A DNA stretch of 64,000 bases, taken from Streptomyces liliifuscus. Its GTDB lineage: Bacteria > Actinomycetota > Actinomycetes > Streptomycetales > Streptomycetaceae. Made by a program: the position numbers and the translations under genes. The stretch lies in assembly GCF_016598615.1 (NCBI RefSeq), contig NZ_CP066831.1, forward strand, positions 1,612,001-1,676,000, given 5' to 3'. Below, in pieces: positions 50,195-58,411 of this stretch; the stretch's first letter is position 1; each line of letters starts with the position of its first letter. The notes below the pieces were generated by a model. It did no database searches. It had not been told where the DNA came from and was given only the letters and a program-made list of their open reading frames with translations.

Positions 50195-51160
50195 TCAGCG
50201 CACCCTTCCACGCGGCTTCAGCGGCACGGGCGGCAGTTCGGGAGCGGGCAGCGCGGCGCCGCCGTACCCCACCACCTCGCCGAAGCGCGAGCCCGTCATC
50301 CAGTCCTCACGGGCCTGGTTGATCTCCTCCTGGGAGCGGCCGATGAAGTTCCACCACATGATCAGCTCCTCCTCGAACGGCTCACCCCCGAGGAGCATGA
50401 GCCCCGCGTCCGACTCGGCGCGCAGGGGGAGTTCGGAACGGCCGCAGCCGAGGTAGAGCATGGAACCGGGCAGCAGCGGTACGCCGTCGACGTGGGCCTC
50501 GCCGGACATGGACAGCACCGCGTACTCGAAGTCCGGCTCCAACGGGAGGCGTACGTCCGCGCCCTGAGCCAGGGCCAGGTCGGCGCCGACGATCGGGGTG
50601 TACGTCGTCCCGGGCGAGGCCGCCCCGTCGACGCTGCCGAGGATGAGCGTGGCCTCGATGCCGGGTGCGGTGACGACGGGCAGGTCGGCGTGGTGCTCGA
50701 ACAGCGGGTCGGTGTGGCGGTCGCTGTCGGGGAGCGCGACCCACAGTTGCGCGCCATGGAGGAAGCGGGCGTGCGACTTGGGGCTCTCCTCCGAGTGGCT
50801 GATCGCCCGGCCGGACGTCATCAGACCCAGCTCGCGCGGCCGGATCGTCTGGAGGCTGCCGGTGGAGTCGCGGTGCAGGACCTCGCCCTCGTGGAGCCAG
50901 CTGACCGTCTGCAGGCCCATGTGCGGATGCGGCGGAACCTGCATACCGGGCTCTTCGGCGATGTCGTCGGGGCCGTAGTGATCGACGAAGCACCAGGCGC
51001 CCACCATGCGCCGGCCCAGGTTGGGCAGCAGACGGCGGACTTCGCTGGACTCGCCTAGCTTGACCCGGCGGGGACTGAGGAGTTCACGCACGGGCTCCGC
51101 CACCACGAAACCCCGGCCGCCGCACAGAGCGGGAACTGCCTCGCGATCAAGATTGCTCAT
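50195..51160 (-). CDS. Pirin-family protein
   Basis: The 321-residue double-cupin has the pirin metal motif PPHPHMGLQTVSWLHEGEVL, followed by the C-terminal cupin with SMSGEAHVDGVPL. The N-terminus carries RRMVGAWCFVDHYGP, typical of bacterial pirins. Members include quercetin dioxygenases and regulators. The start MSNLDREA is preferred to one three codons earlier; the ribosome site is weak. It is divergent from two MarR-like genes, and a symmetrical site sits in the shared promoter, so repression by MarR and release by a phenolic ligand is a reasonable hypothesis. Confidence 0.9.
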   Translation of the reverse strand: MSNLDREAVPALCGGRGFVVAEPVRELLSPRRVKLGESSEVRRLLPNLGRRMVGAWCFVDHYGPDDIAEEPGMQVPPHPHMGLQTVSWLHEGEVLHRDSTGSLQTIRPRELGLMTSGRAISHSEESPKSHARFLHGAQLWVALPDSDRHTDPLFEHHADLPVVTAPGIEATLILGSVDGAASPGTTYTPIVGADLALAQGADVRLPLEPDFEYAVLSMSGEAHVDGVPLLPGSMLYLGCGRSELPLRAESDAGLMLLGGEPFEEELIMWWNFIGRSQEEINQAREDWMTGSRFGEVVGYGGAALPAPELPPVPLKPRGRVR

Positions 51161-51239
51161 GGCCCACAACCTAGTCCCGCGAAGGACTCTCCGTCAGTCC
51201 ATCCACCCGCCGGTCGGCGGCCACGACGCCCGCTTCGCA

Positions 51240-51276
51240 GATACTAGCCATGGACATAGTAGCCATGTACGGTATC
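51240..51276 (+). promoter_or_regulatory. MarR-type operator and leaderless promoter
   Basis: GATAC (51240-51244) and GTATC (51272-51276) flank a repeat of TAGCCATG (51245 and 51261) with CATGG/CCATG symmetry. TACGGT (51268-51273) fits a -10 box seven bases before the GTG start at 51281, which lacks a ribosome site, so the MarR transcript is probably leaderless and self-repressed. Confidence 0.6.
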
Positions 51277-51280
51277 TCTC

Positions 51281-51772
51281 GTGAGTACGAACCCCGAGGG
51301 CGCGACGCCCGGCTTCCTGGTGTGGCGCCTGTCGATGAAATGGCGGGTCGCCGTGGACCGGGCGGTGGCGCCGCTCGGCCTGACCCACGCGCAGTACTCG
51401 CTGGTGGCGTCGCTGTACGGGATGCACCGGACCGGACTGCGCCCCAGCCAGCGGCAACTCGCCGACCACACAGGGCTCGAACCGCTGTACGTGTCGAAGC
51501 TCGCCCGCGCCCTGGAGGCCGCCGGACTCGTCGAGCGCGCGCGGGACCCCGCCGATCCCCGCGCGGTGCAGCTGACGCTCACCGATCAGGGCCGCGAGGT
51601 CACCCGCCGCGCGATCGGGATCGTGCACGGGCTGCTGGAACAACTGCTGACACCGCTCGGAGGCCTGGACGGCCCACGCACGAAGGCCTTCAGCCGCGAG
51701 CTGGCGACCCTGCTGGACGTACCCCTGGATCCGCTTGATCCGCCGACCAAGAACGAGACGGAGCAGCCATGA
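51281..51772 (+). CDS. MarR-family regulator
   Basis: The 163-residue protein has a MarR winged helix: THAQYSLVASLYGMHRTGLR, PSQRQLADHTGLEPLYVSKL and the wing VERARDPADPRAVQLTLTDQ. It begins with a GTG without a ribosome site, probably a leaderless start. Its stop overlaps the start of a second MarR-like gene (ATGA). It is divergent from the pirin gene and likely controls it and itself. Confidence 0.9.
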   Translation: MSTNPEGATPGFLVWRLSMKWRVAVDRAVAPLGLTHAQYSLVASLYGMHRTGLRPSQRQLADHTGLEPLYVSKLARALEAAGLVERARDPADPRAVQLTLTDQGREVTRRAIGIVHGLLEQLLTPLGGLDGPRTKAFSRELATLLDVPLDPLDPPTKNETEQP

Positions 51773-52233
51773 CCACCGCCGCACCCACCACATCCACGAA
51801 TCCCACCACCAACGGCCGAGTCATCGCCCTGGCCCACTACGCGGGACGCGCCGTCCTGGAGCGCGTTCTGGCGCGTACGGGCAACACGTTCAACCAGTCG
51901 GTGACCCTCAGGGTCGTCGCGGTCGCGGACACCCCGATCAAGCGCGACAAGGTGACGGCCGACGTGATCGGCTCGCTGAAGATCGAGGAGTCGGCGGTGC
52001 AGACCACCATCGACGAACTGGTGGCGGCGAAGCTGATCGAGGAAGTCCCGTCGGAAGGTTCCGGACTGCGGCTCACGCCCGTCGGCCGGGAGCTGTTCGA
52101 GCGGGTCACCGCCGAGACCGCCGAGATCTCCGCCCGGATCTACGCGGACATTCCCGCCGAGGACCTGGCGACGGCAGGCCGTGTACTGACACTCGTCACC
52201 GAGCGTGCGAACGCCGAACTGGCCCGGATGTAG
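51769..52233 (+). CDS. Second MarR-like protein, translationally coupled
   Basis: The 154-residue protein is a MarR/winged-helix relative (NQSVTLRVVAVADTPIKRDK, VTADVIGSLKIEESAVQTTI, LIEEVPSEGSGLRLTPVGRE), with a helical C-terminus. It has a clear helical dimer region but a less typical recognition helix than its partner. The ATG overlaps the stop of the upstream MarR gene (51769-51772), so the two are made together; heterodimer formation is possible. The N-terminus is Thr/Ala-rich and probably disordered. Confidence 0.8.
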   Translation: MTTAAPTTSTNPTTNGRVIALAHYAGRAVLERVLARTGNTFNQSVTLRVVAVADTPIKRDKVTADVIGSLKIEESAVQTTIDELVAAKLIEEVPSEGSGLRLTPVGRELFERVTAETAEISARIYADIPAEDLATAGRVLTLVTERANAELARM

Positions 52234-52322
52234 CAGCCACCGGCAGCCACTCCTGGCCCCCCGCGGAGGTCGTGGAATATTCAACGAAAAGGCGTCGTTC
52301 TGCCCGTCGAAGGAGGTCGGAA

Positions 52323-52670
52323 GTGGACACGACGTACTACGACCACGGGACGTCCGCGGAGCGCTGGGAGCGCGCCCGGATGTTCTTCGACGCCAAGGAA
52401 TACGCCGCCTCGGCGCGCATCCTCGATGCCCTGGTCGAGGAGGTGCCGGAGCAGGTGGGCCCGCGACTGCTGCTGGCCCGCGCGTACTACCACTCGGCCC
52501 AACTGGGCCGCGCGGAAACCCAGTTGCGACTGCTCATCGAGCGCGACCCCGTGGAGCACTACGCCCGCCTGATGCTGGGCCGCACCCTCCAACGCCAGGG
52601 CCGAACCGACGAGGCCGAACCCCACATCCGCCTCGCCTCGGCCCTCGCGGGCGAGTTCGAGTCCTTGTGA
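52323..52670 (+). CDS. Tetratricopeptide-repeat protein
   Basis: The 115-residue protein has about three TPR helical hairpins (RARMFFDAKEYAASARILDA, RLLLARAYYHSAQLGRAETQ, YARLMLGRTLQRQGRTDEAE). Each ends with the A/L/G pattern of TPR helices, so it probably binds a protein partner in the cytosol. A GTG start is fixed by AGGAGG 6 bases upstream. A/T-rich sequence GGAATATTCAACG (52274-52286) may be the promoter. It is followed by a terminator. Confidence 0.85.
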   Translation: MDTTYYDHGTSAERWERARMFFDAKEYAASARILDALVEEVPEQVGPRLLLARAYYHSAQLGRAETQLRLLIERDPVEHYARLMLGRTLQRQGRTDEAEPHIRLASALAGEFESL

Positions 52671-52714
52671 GTGCCGGGAACAACAGAAGCGCATAGAGAC
52701 GCGCGCCGCGAAGC

Positions 52715-52786
52715 AGAGGGCCGAGCCCCAAGGCGCCGAGGGTCGTCAGTGACGTGACGTTCCCGCGGTGCCGGGGCTCGGCCTCT
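52715..52786 (+). terminator. Terminator after the TPR gene
   Basis: AGAGGGCCGAGCCCC (52715-52729) pairs with GGGGCTCGGCCTCT (52773-52786) with one bulge, and TTTCTCT follows. The 43-base loop is large but contains a further GACGTGACGTTC-type structure. Confidence 0.6.
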
Positions 52787-52829
52787 TTCTCTGCTCGGCC
52801 TCAACTGTTCTCTGCTCGGCCCCAACTCG
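52787..52829. repeat. Two 21-base tandem repeats
   Basis: TTCTCTGCTCGGCC followed by TCAACTG or CCAACTCG occurs at 52787 and 52808, directly after the terminator stem and before the PepSY gene end. Confidence 0.65.
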
Positions 52830-52830
52830 A

Positions 52831-54228
52831 CTACTTGGCCGTCGCGTACGTGCGCTTTCCGCGGCGGTGTGCGATTTCGCCCAGTACTACGTCCACGGCG
52901 ATGAAGGCGGCCAGGGGGATGCCGAGGAGGGGGACGAAGTAGCCGAGGACTGCTATTGCGGCCATCAGGGGGACGAGGACGTAGGCGGGGACCTGTTGCC
53001 AGGCGCCTCGGGGGATGGGGCGGCCGAAGGCGGAGGTTCGGCCTCGTTGCCACCACATTCTGTAGCCCCAGAGGATGAGGAGGATCAGGCTGAGGGCCAA
53101 GGCCATGAGTACGAGCTGGTTGCCTATGCCGAACAGGACTCCGGTGTGCGCGTCGATGCCCCAGCGGGTGAGCTTCGCGAGGACCGGGTAGTCGGCGAAG
53201 CGGACCGTGTCGGTGACCTCGCCGTTCGACGGGTCGACGGCGACCGCGTCCTGCTTGGTGGGCCAGCTGCGCTGGACCTGCCGAACGACGTACCCGGACT
53301 CGGCGTCGGCCGGCGGGACGATCTCCACCGGGTCGCCCAGGCCCTCCGCCCGCGCGGACGCCAGCACCTTGTCGAGGCCGACCCCGTGCTCGACGTCCGT
53401 CTCAGCCGAGGCGGAGCCGTGGCCGGAGTGCTCGCCGCCGGCGGCCGCCGACACCGCAGGGGTGGACTGGTGGAGCGAGGTGCGCAGTTCGTCGATGTGC
53501 GCGCCGGCGTACGTCGACCAGGTCAGTCCCGTCGCCGCCAGGAAGAAGAACCCGAGGGCGGCCCAGACGCCGACCGTGCCGTGCAGACCCAGCGTGCGCC
53601 GACGGCCGGTGGTCCCGCGTATCTTGCGCTGCGTACGGCGGCGGCTGAACCAGAGCACCAGACCGCCGCCCGCTATCACCCACAGCCAGCTGGCGGCGAG
53701 TTCGCTGTAGAGCCGGCCGTTCTGGCCGAGTTGCAGGTTGGCGTGGAACTCGTCGATCCAGGTGCGCAGCGGCAGGGCGCCGGTTGATCCGTACTGTTCG
53801 AGCGAGCCGCGCACCTTGGCGGTGTACGGGTCGACGAACACCGCGAGGGTGTGGGTTTCACCGATGCCGGGGACGCCCGACAGCATCACCCTGGTGGTCT
53901 CGTCGTCCTTCGGCGAGGGGCGTACGGCGGAGACCGTGCCCTCCGGGTGCGCCTTGCGGGCGGCGGTGACCTGCTCGGATATCGGCAGCTTCTCGTCGCC
54001 GACGGGGACGGTCATCTCGTGCGCGTACAGGATCCTCTCGGCCTGGAAGGACGCCGCGTACAGGAATCCGGTCGTGGCCGCGACCAGCAGGAACGGGGCG
54101 ACGAGCACTCCGGCGTAGAAGTGCAGCCGCAGGACCAGGGGGCGCAGCGGCGACCAGAGGCCGCGTTTCGAGGAGGGGGCGACGGCTTGCGGGGACTCGT
54201 CCGTCTCGGTCGTGGGAGCGGTGGTCAT
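52831..54228 (-). CDS. PepSY-associated membrane protein
   Basis: The 465-residue protein has about four transmembrane helices (LRLHFYAGVLVAPFLLVAAT, SWLWVIAGGGLVLWF, WAALGFFFLAATGLTW, VLMALALSLILLILWGYRMW) and large outside loops with PepSY-like segments (EQVTAARKAHPEGTVSAVRP, DAVAVDPSNGEVTDTVRFAD). The His-rich stretch GGEHSGHGSA suggests metal. This is the PepSY_TM family, found with ferric-siderophore reductases and copper systems. I see no iron box at its promoter. It is divergent from a His-rich membrane protein gene, and the two may work together. Confidence 0.88.
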   Translation of the reverse strand: MTTAPTTETDESPQAVAPSSKRGLWSPLRPLVLRLHFYAGVLVAPFLLVAATTGFLYAASFQAERILYAHEMTVPVGDEKLPISEQVTAARKAHPEGTVSAVRPSPKDDETTRVMLSGVPGIGETHTLAVFVDPYTAKVRGSLEQYGSTGALPLRTWIDEFHANLQLGQNGRLYSELAASWLWVIAGGGLVLWFSRRRTQRKIRGTTGRRRTLGLHGTVGVWAALGFFFLAATGLTWSTYAGAHIDELRTSLHQSTPAVSAAAGGEHSGHGSASAETDVEHGVGLDKVLASARAEGLGDPVEIVPPADAESGYVVRQVQRSWPTKQDAVAVDPSNGEVTDTVRFADYPVLAKLTRWGIDAHTGVLFGIGNQLVLMALALSLILLILWGYRMWWQRGRTSAFGRPIPRGAWQQVPAYVLVPLMAAIAVLGYFVPLLGIPLAAFIAVDVVLGEIAHRRGKRTYATAK

Positions 54229-54403
54229 CGGCGGGCTTCTCCGGTGGGGCAGGGGACGACGGGCCGTGCTCGGCCGTTGCGGTGCAGTAGTCGGTGGGCG
54301 GTGCCGTCGAGTTCCCGGAGGTTCGCGTGGTGTGGGTCACATCGTGGGGCGCAAATCGGGGCTCGGGTCATCCGAACGCCCTTGTACTGGCACGATGCTC
54401 GCC

Positions 54404-55054
54404 ATGACCTCCGGGATCGCCTTCCGCCTCGCGCGTGCCGCCGTGTTCGCGGCCGTGTGCGTGGTGACGGCGGCCCTGGGGCACGTGCTGATGTCCGGGG
54501 CGGGTCTGCTGTGGTGGGCCGTCGGATACGCGTTCGCGGCGACGACGGCGGCCGCGTGGTGGCTCACCGGGCGGGAGCGCGGCCTCGGGCTGGTGACCGG
54601 GGCCACGGTCGTGGCGCAGCTGGGGTTGCACCAGCTGTTCGGACTTGCCCAGCGGGCGCGCTCCTCGGACGCCTTCATGTCCACGACGTCCATGGACGCG
54701 GGCCATACCCATGCGCACCCGATGGGCCCCGAGCCGGCGGACACCCTGCTCATGGGTGGTGACCTCGGCATGTTCGCGGCCCACCTGCTCGCCGCGCTCG
54801 TCTGCGGTGTGTGGCTGTGGCGCGGCGAGGAGGCCGCGTTCCGCACGGCGCGGGCGATCGCGTACCGGACCGGCCGACTGCTGGGCACCGCCCTCTTCGA
54901 GCCGCTGCGGCGGGCGTTGCGGGTGTCGGCTGCCATGCGGCCTGCCGGGCCCGCGCGGACGCCCGTGTTCGTCCCGGTGCGCCCGCTGCGCGGAGTTCTG
55001 CTGGAGCACGCCGTCGCGCGGAGAGGGCCGCCGGTCGCACCGGCCGCCCGCTGA
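54404..55054 (+). CDS. His/Met-rich four-helix membrane protein
   Basis: The 216-residue protein has about four membrane helices (AAVFAAVCVVTAALGHVLMS, LWWAVGYAFAATTAAAWWLT, GLVTGATVVAQLGLHQLFGL, GMFAAHLLAALVCGVWLW) and a loop MDAGHTHAHPMGP that looks metal-binding. The C-terminus is basic and cytoplasmic. It has no named family known to me. It is divergent from the PepSY protein, which carries its own His cluster, so a shared copper or iron role is inferred. An ATG three codons upstream (54395) is an alternative start. Confidence 0.7.
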   Translation: MTSGIAFRLARAAVFAAVCVVTAALGHVLMSGAGLLWWAVGYAFAATTAAAWWLTGRERGLGLVTGATVVAQLGLHQLFGLAQRARSSDAFMSTTSMDAGHTHAHPMGPEPADTLLMGGDLGMFAAHLLAALVCGVWLWRGEEAAFRTARAIAYRTGRLLGTALFEPLRRALRVSAAMRPAGPARTPVFVPVRPLRGVLLEHAVARRGPPVAPAAR

Positions 55055-55131
55055 CCGTCCGTCCCGCCACCGGTGACGGGCGGATCCGCGGCGTACGTGC
55101 CTGCCGTCGGCGGACGGCTCGCGTGCCCGGC

Positions 55132-55226
55132 GACCAAGTCCCGGTCCCCCTCGTAGACCGGTCCCGGTCCTTCTCCTAGGCCGAGTCCTGGTCCTTGTCG
55201 TGGACCGAGTCCTGGTTGTTCTCGTA
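55132..55226. repeat. Four 23-24 base tandem repeats
   Basis: Units begin at 55132, 55156, 55179 and 55203 and share GACC(G/A)(A)GTCC(C/T)GGTCC(T)T(C/G)TCGT. They are in the 358-base gap upstream of the ECF sigma gene, which otherwise holds no gene. Confidence 0.8.
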
Positions 55227-55249
55227 CTGCGCCCAGGTGTCGTACGAAG

Positions 55250-55328
55250 CCACGCGCGCGTGCCGTTGCCGTAGGCCCACGCGCGCGTACCGACGGCCCC
55301 TTGGTCCACACGAGGCCCACGCGCGCGT
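55250..55328. repeat. Three perfect CCACGCGCGCGT repeats
   Basis: The 12-base motif occurs at 55250-55261, 55277-55288 and 55317-55328; the last two extend to GGCCCACGCGCGCGT. The spacing is 27 and 40 bases. They lie 85-163 bases before the ECF sigma start and could be regulator sites. Confidence 0.75.
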
Positions 55329-55412
55329 GCCTCACGCGCACACCTTCGGGTCGCGTGGGCCGTACGCCGCTCTCCTCACTCCGCGCTTCCCTTCACCGAA
55401 GGACCACCTGCG

Positions 55413-55979
55413 ATGGCTTCTGCCCTGCTTCAGGCACACGACGACGAACGGATCACCCGCTGGGCCCTGGCCGCCGGGGCCGGCGACCCCGACGCGGTCG
55501 AGCGGTTCGTGCGGGCCACCCACCGGGACGTATGGCGTTTCGTGGCCCACCTCAGCGGCGATGTGCACGGCGCCGACGACCTCACCCAGGAAACGTTCCT
55601 CCGTGCCCTGACCGCGCTGCCGGGGTTCTCCGCCCGTTCCAGCGCCCGCAGTTGGCTGCTGGCGATCGCCCGCCGCACGGTGGCCGACCGCTTCCGCACG
55701 GCTGCGACCCGGCCGCGGATGTCCGACACCGGCGACTGGCAGACGGCCGCCGAGCGCGCACAGCCGCGCGGGCTGCCGGGCTTCGACGAGGGCGTGGCCC
55801 TTCTCGACCTCCTGGAGACCCTGGACGCCCCACGGCGCGAGGCGTTCGTACTCACCCAGCTGGCGGGCCTGCCGTACGCGGACGCCGCGTCGGCGGTGGG
55901 CTGCCCGGTCGGGACCGTACGGTCCCGGGTCGCGCGCGCCCGGGAGAGCGTGACGGCTTTGTTGGAGGCCGCGGGATAG
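55413..55979 (+). CDS. ECF-family RNA polymerase sigma factor
   Basis: The 188-residue sigma factor has region 2 (FVRATHRDVWRFVAHLSGDV, GADDLTQETFLRALTALPGF), RSWLLAIARRTVADRFR, and region 4 (LLETLDAPRREAFVLTQLAG, YADAASAVGCPVGTVRSRVA). No C-terminal extension is present, so an anti-sigma factor or other control is expected, yet no typical anti-sigma gene is adjacent; the membrane protein upstream is the nearest candidate. The ATG follows AAGGA. Long repeats occupy its promoter region. Confidence 0.92.
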   Translation: MASALLQAHDDERITRWALAAGAGDPDAVERFVRATHRDVWRFVAHLSGDVHGADDLTQETFLRALTALPGFSARSSARSWLLAIARRTVADRFRTAATRPRMSDTGDWQTAAERAQPRGLPGFDEGVALLDLLETLDAPRREAFVLTQLAGLPYADAASAVGCPVGTVRSRVARARESVTALLEAAG

Positions 55980-56089
55980 GAATCCGGGGAGGGAGATCAG
56001 GGGGTCCGGAATCCAGGGAGGCGCGACGCCTTCGCTCTCCTCCAGAGAGCCGCCTCGCACCTCGGCATCCCGCTTGGCATCCTGGCGCG

Positions 56090-56749
56090 ATGGCTTCCAC
56101 CAGTGATTACGTGCCCTCGTCCGTCAGCGACCAGGTGGAGGAACTGCTCTCCCGTACGGGCCCGTTGCCGATCGTCGCCGCCGGTGACCCGGTGCTGCGC
56201 CGCGCGGCCGAGCCCTTCGACGGCCAGCTGGACCCGGCGCTCCTCGCCCGCTTCGTCGCGGCCCTGCGCGAGACGATGCACGCGGCACCGGGCGTCGGGC
56301 TGGCCGCGCCCCAGGTCGGCGTACCGCTGCGCCTCGCGGTCGTCGAGGACCCGGCACCGGTGCCGGACGAGATCCGCGAGGCACGCGGCCGGGTGCCCCT
56401 GCCCTACCGCGTCCTGGTCAACCCGGCGTACGAGCCGGTGGGTCCCGCCCGCGCCGCGTTCTTCGAGGGCTGCCTGAGCGTGCCGGGCTGGCAGGCGGTG
56501 GTGGCCCGGCCCGCCGAGGTGCGGCTCCTGGCCCAGGACGAGAACGGCCGCCCGCTGGACGAGGTCTTCACGGGCTGGCCCGCCCGCATCGTCCAGCACG
56601 AAACGGACCACCTGAACGGCACCCTCTACCTGGACCGCGCAGAACTGCGCTCGCTCTCCTCCAACCAGGCGATGCTGGAACGGTGGTCCCACCCGACACC
56701 GAGCCAGGCGGCCACGGACCTAGGCTTCGACCTGCCAGAGGAGAGCTGA
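56090..56749 (+). CDS. def: Peptide deformylase
   Basis: The 219-residue enzyme removes the formyl group from nascent proteins. All three motifs are present: GVGLAAPQVG (motif 1), EGCLSVPG (motif 2, metal Cys) and QHETDHLNG (motif 3, two metal His and catalytic Glu). It is a longer, secondary-type deformylase; Streptomyces genomes usually encode several. There is no clear ribosome site, so the message may be leaderless. A long hairpin follows the gene. Extra deformylases can protect against natural inhibitors such as actinonin. Confidence 0.93.
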   Translation: MASTSDYVPSSVSDQVEELLSRTGPLPIVAAGDPVLRRAAEPFDGQLDPALLARFVAALRETMHAAPGVGLAAPQVGVPLRLAVVEDPAPVPDEIREARGRVPLPYRVLVNPAYEPVGPARAAFFEGCLSVPGWQAVVARPAEVRLLAQDENGRPLDEVFTGWPARIVQHETDHLNGTLYLDRAELRSLSSNQAMLERWSHPTPSQAATDLGFDLPEES

Positions 56750-56755
56750 GACCCC

Positions 56756-56830
56756 GCGCCCCTCGAAGGGCCGCAAGGCCCCTTCGAGGGGCGCGGGGAA
56801 CTGCGCGACCAGCCACAACGAACCCGCGGA
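56756..56830 (+). repeat. Dispersed hairpin-plus-tail repeat, copy 5, as bidirectional terminator
   Basis: A long stem (56756-56772 with 56777-56794, one bulged base, GCAA loop) begins with the GCGCCCC/GGGGCGC core and is followed by the tail GGGGAACTGCGCGACCAGCC and CACAACGAACCCGCGGA. It starts 7 bases after the deformylase stop and ends 26 bases before the stop of the convergent oxidoreductase, so it likely ends both transcripts. Confidence 0.85.
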
Positions 56831-56855
56831 CAAAGCCCCGCACCCCAGCGGAGCG

Positions 56856-58289
56856 TCACGCGTCCCGATACGCCTCGAGCAACCGCAGCCAAACCTCACT
56901 CACCGTCGGATACGCCGGCACCGCGTGCCACAGCCGGCTCACCGGAACCTCGCCGACCACCGCGATCGTGGCGGAGTGGAGCATTTCACCGACCCCGGGT
57001 CCGACGAACGTGACCCCGCGGAGCGTCTCGGTGTCGAGGTCCACGATCATGCGGGCACGCCCGCGGTAGCCGTCGCCGTAGAGGCCGGCGCCGGCGACCG
57101 AGGAGAGGTCGACGTCGACCGCGCGGACGCGGTGACCGGCCTGTTCGGCCTCGGCGAGGGAGAGGCCGACGGCGGCGGCCTCCGGGTCGGTGAAGACGAC
57201 CTGGGGAACGGACGCGTGGTCGGCCGTCGCCGCGTGGGCACCCCAGGGGTCGGTCTCCAGGAGCGGGACACCGGCCGCCCGCGCCGCGATCGCGGCGCCC
57301 GCGATACGGGCCTGGTACTTGCCCTGGTGGGTGAGAAGGGCGCGATGGTTGACGTCACCGACGCCGTAGAGCCAGTCGCTGCCCGTCACCCGGCAGCTGT
57401 CGTCGACCGACAGCCAGGAACCGGGTTCCAGGCCGATCGTCTCGAGCCCGAGGTCGTCGGTGCGCGGGGCGCGGCCGGTGGCGAAGAGGATCTCGTCGGC
57501 CTCGATGCGGTCCCCCGCGGAGGTGGTGACCACGACCGTCTTGCCGTCGCGGGTCACCGCCTCGACGGACGTGCCCGTACGCACGTCCGCGCCCGCCTCG
57601 GTCAGCGCCTCGGCGACGAGTTCCCCGGCGAAGGGCTCCATACGGGGCAACAGTCCCTTGCCGCGGACGAGGACCGTGACCTGGGAGCCGAAGGCCTGCC
57701 AGGCGGTGGCCATCTCCACGCCGACGACCCCGCCGCCGACGACCACGAGGCGGCCCGGCACGGCGTGCGCGCTGGTGGCCTCGCGGCTGGTCCAGGGCTT
57801 GACCTCGGCGAGTCCTGGCAGGTCGGGCAGGACGGCACGGGTGCCGGTGCTGACGGCCACGGCGTGCCGGGCGGTCAGGACGTGCCGTTCCCCGTCGGGG
57901 CCGTCGACCGTGACCTTGCGTGGTCCGGCGAGCCGTCCGTGTCCTCGGTAGATGTCGGCGCCGATGCCGTCGAGCCACTGGACCTGGCCGTCGTCCTTCC
58001 AGTGCGAGGTGAAGTCGTCACGATGGGCGAGGACCGCGCCGACGTCGAGGGGGCCCTGCACGGCCTGGCCGAGGCCCGGCACGCGGCGTGCGTCCGCACG
58101 GGCGAGGACCGAGCGCAGCAGGGCCTTGCTGGGCATGCACGCCCAGTAGGAGCACTCGCCGCCGATCAGCTCGCTCTCCACGATCGCGGTGGAGAGGCCT
58201 GCCGCGCGGGCGCGGTCGGCGACGTTCTCCCCCACGGGCCCGGCCCCGAGCACCACGACGTCGTACGCGATGGATTCCGATTCCGTCAT
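56856..58289 (-). CDS. Pyridine-nucleotide disulfide oxidoreductase with atypical active site
   Basis: The 477-residue protein has the FAD motif VVVLGAGPVGENVADRARAA, the redox pair GGECSYWACMPSK (CxxxxC), the NAD(P) motif LVVVGGGVVGVEMATAWQAF and LYGVGDVNHRALLTHQGKYQ. The C-terminal dimer motif, normally HxHPTxxE, reads AVPAYPTVSE: the catalytic His is replaced by Tyr. It is therefore not a normal lipoamide dehydrogenase or glutathione-type reductase. Relatives act as quinone reductases. It is divergent from a thioredoxin gene. There is no ribosome site before the ATG. Confidence 0.9.
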   Translation of the reverse strand: MTESESIAYDVVVLGAGPVGENVADRARAAGLSTAIVESELIGGECSYWACMPSKALLRSVLARADARRVPGLGQAVQGPLDVGAVLAHRDDFTSHWKDDGQVQWLDGIGADIYRGHGRLAGPRKVTVDGPDGERHVLTARHAVAVSTGTRAVLPDLPGLAEVKPWTSREATSAHAVPGRLVVVGGGVVGVEMATAWQAFGSQVTVLVRGKGLLPRMEPFAGELVAEALTEAGADVRTGTSVEAVTRDGKTVVVTTSAGDRIEADEILFATGRAPRTDDLGLETIGLEPGSWLSVDDSCRVTGSDWLYGVGDVNHRALLTHQGKYQARIAGAAIAARAAGVPLLETDPWGAHAATADHASVPQVVFTDPEAAAVGLSLAEAEQAGHRVRAVDVDLSSVAGAGLYGDGYRGRARMIVDLDTETLRGVTFVGPGVGEMLHSATIAVVGEVPVSRLWHAVPAYPTVSEVWLRLLEAYRDA

Positions 58290-58411
58290 GGGGTCAGTCT
58301 GGTACTTGGTGTGGGCCGTGGCCACACGGGTACGTGCGCGGAATACGCCACTGATCGACGCCGTTGTGGACATCGGCAAGGCCCCGACCCCAGGAAGAGG
58401 GATTCAACGCC

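Noticed and set aside
55132..55328. Possible CRISPR array
   Set aside because: The repeats are degenerate, contiguous and without unique spacers, and no cas gene is near.
54337..55341. 334-residue minus-strand frame over the 54-55 kb gap
   Set aside because: Its Arg/Thr/Gly-rich N-terminal half comes from the tandem repeats and the rest is antisense to the membrane protein; it has no ribosome site.
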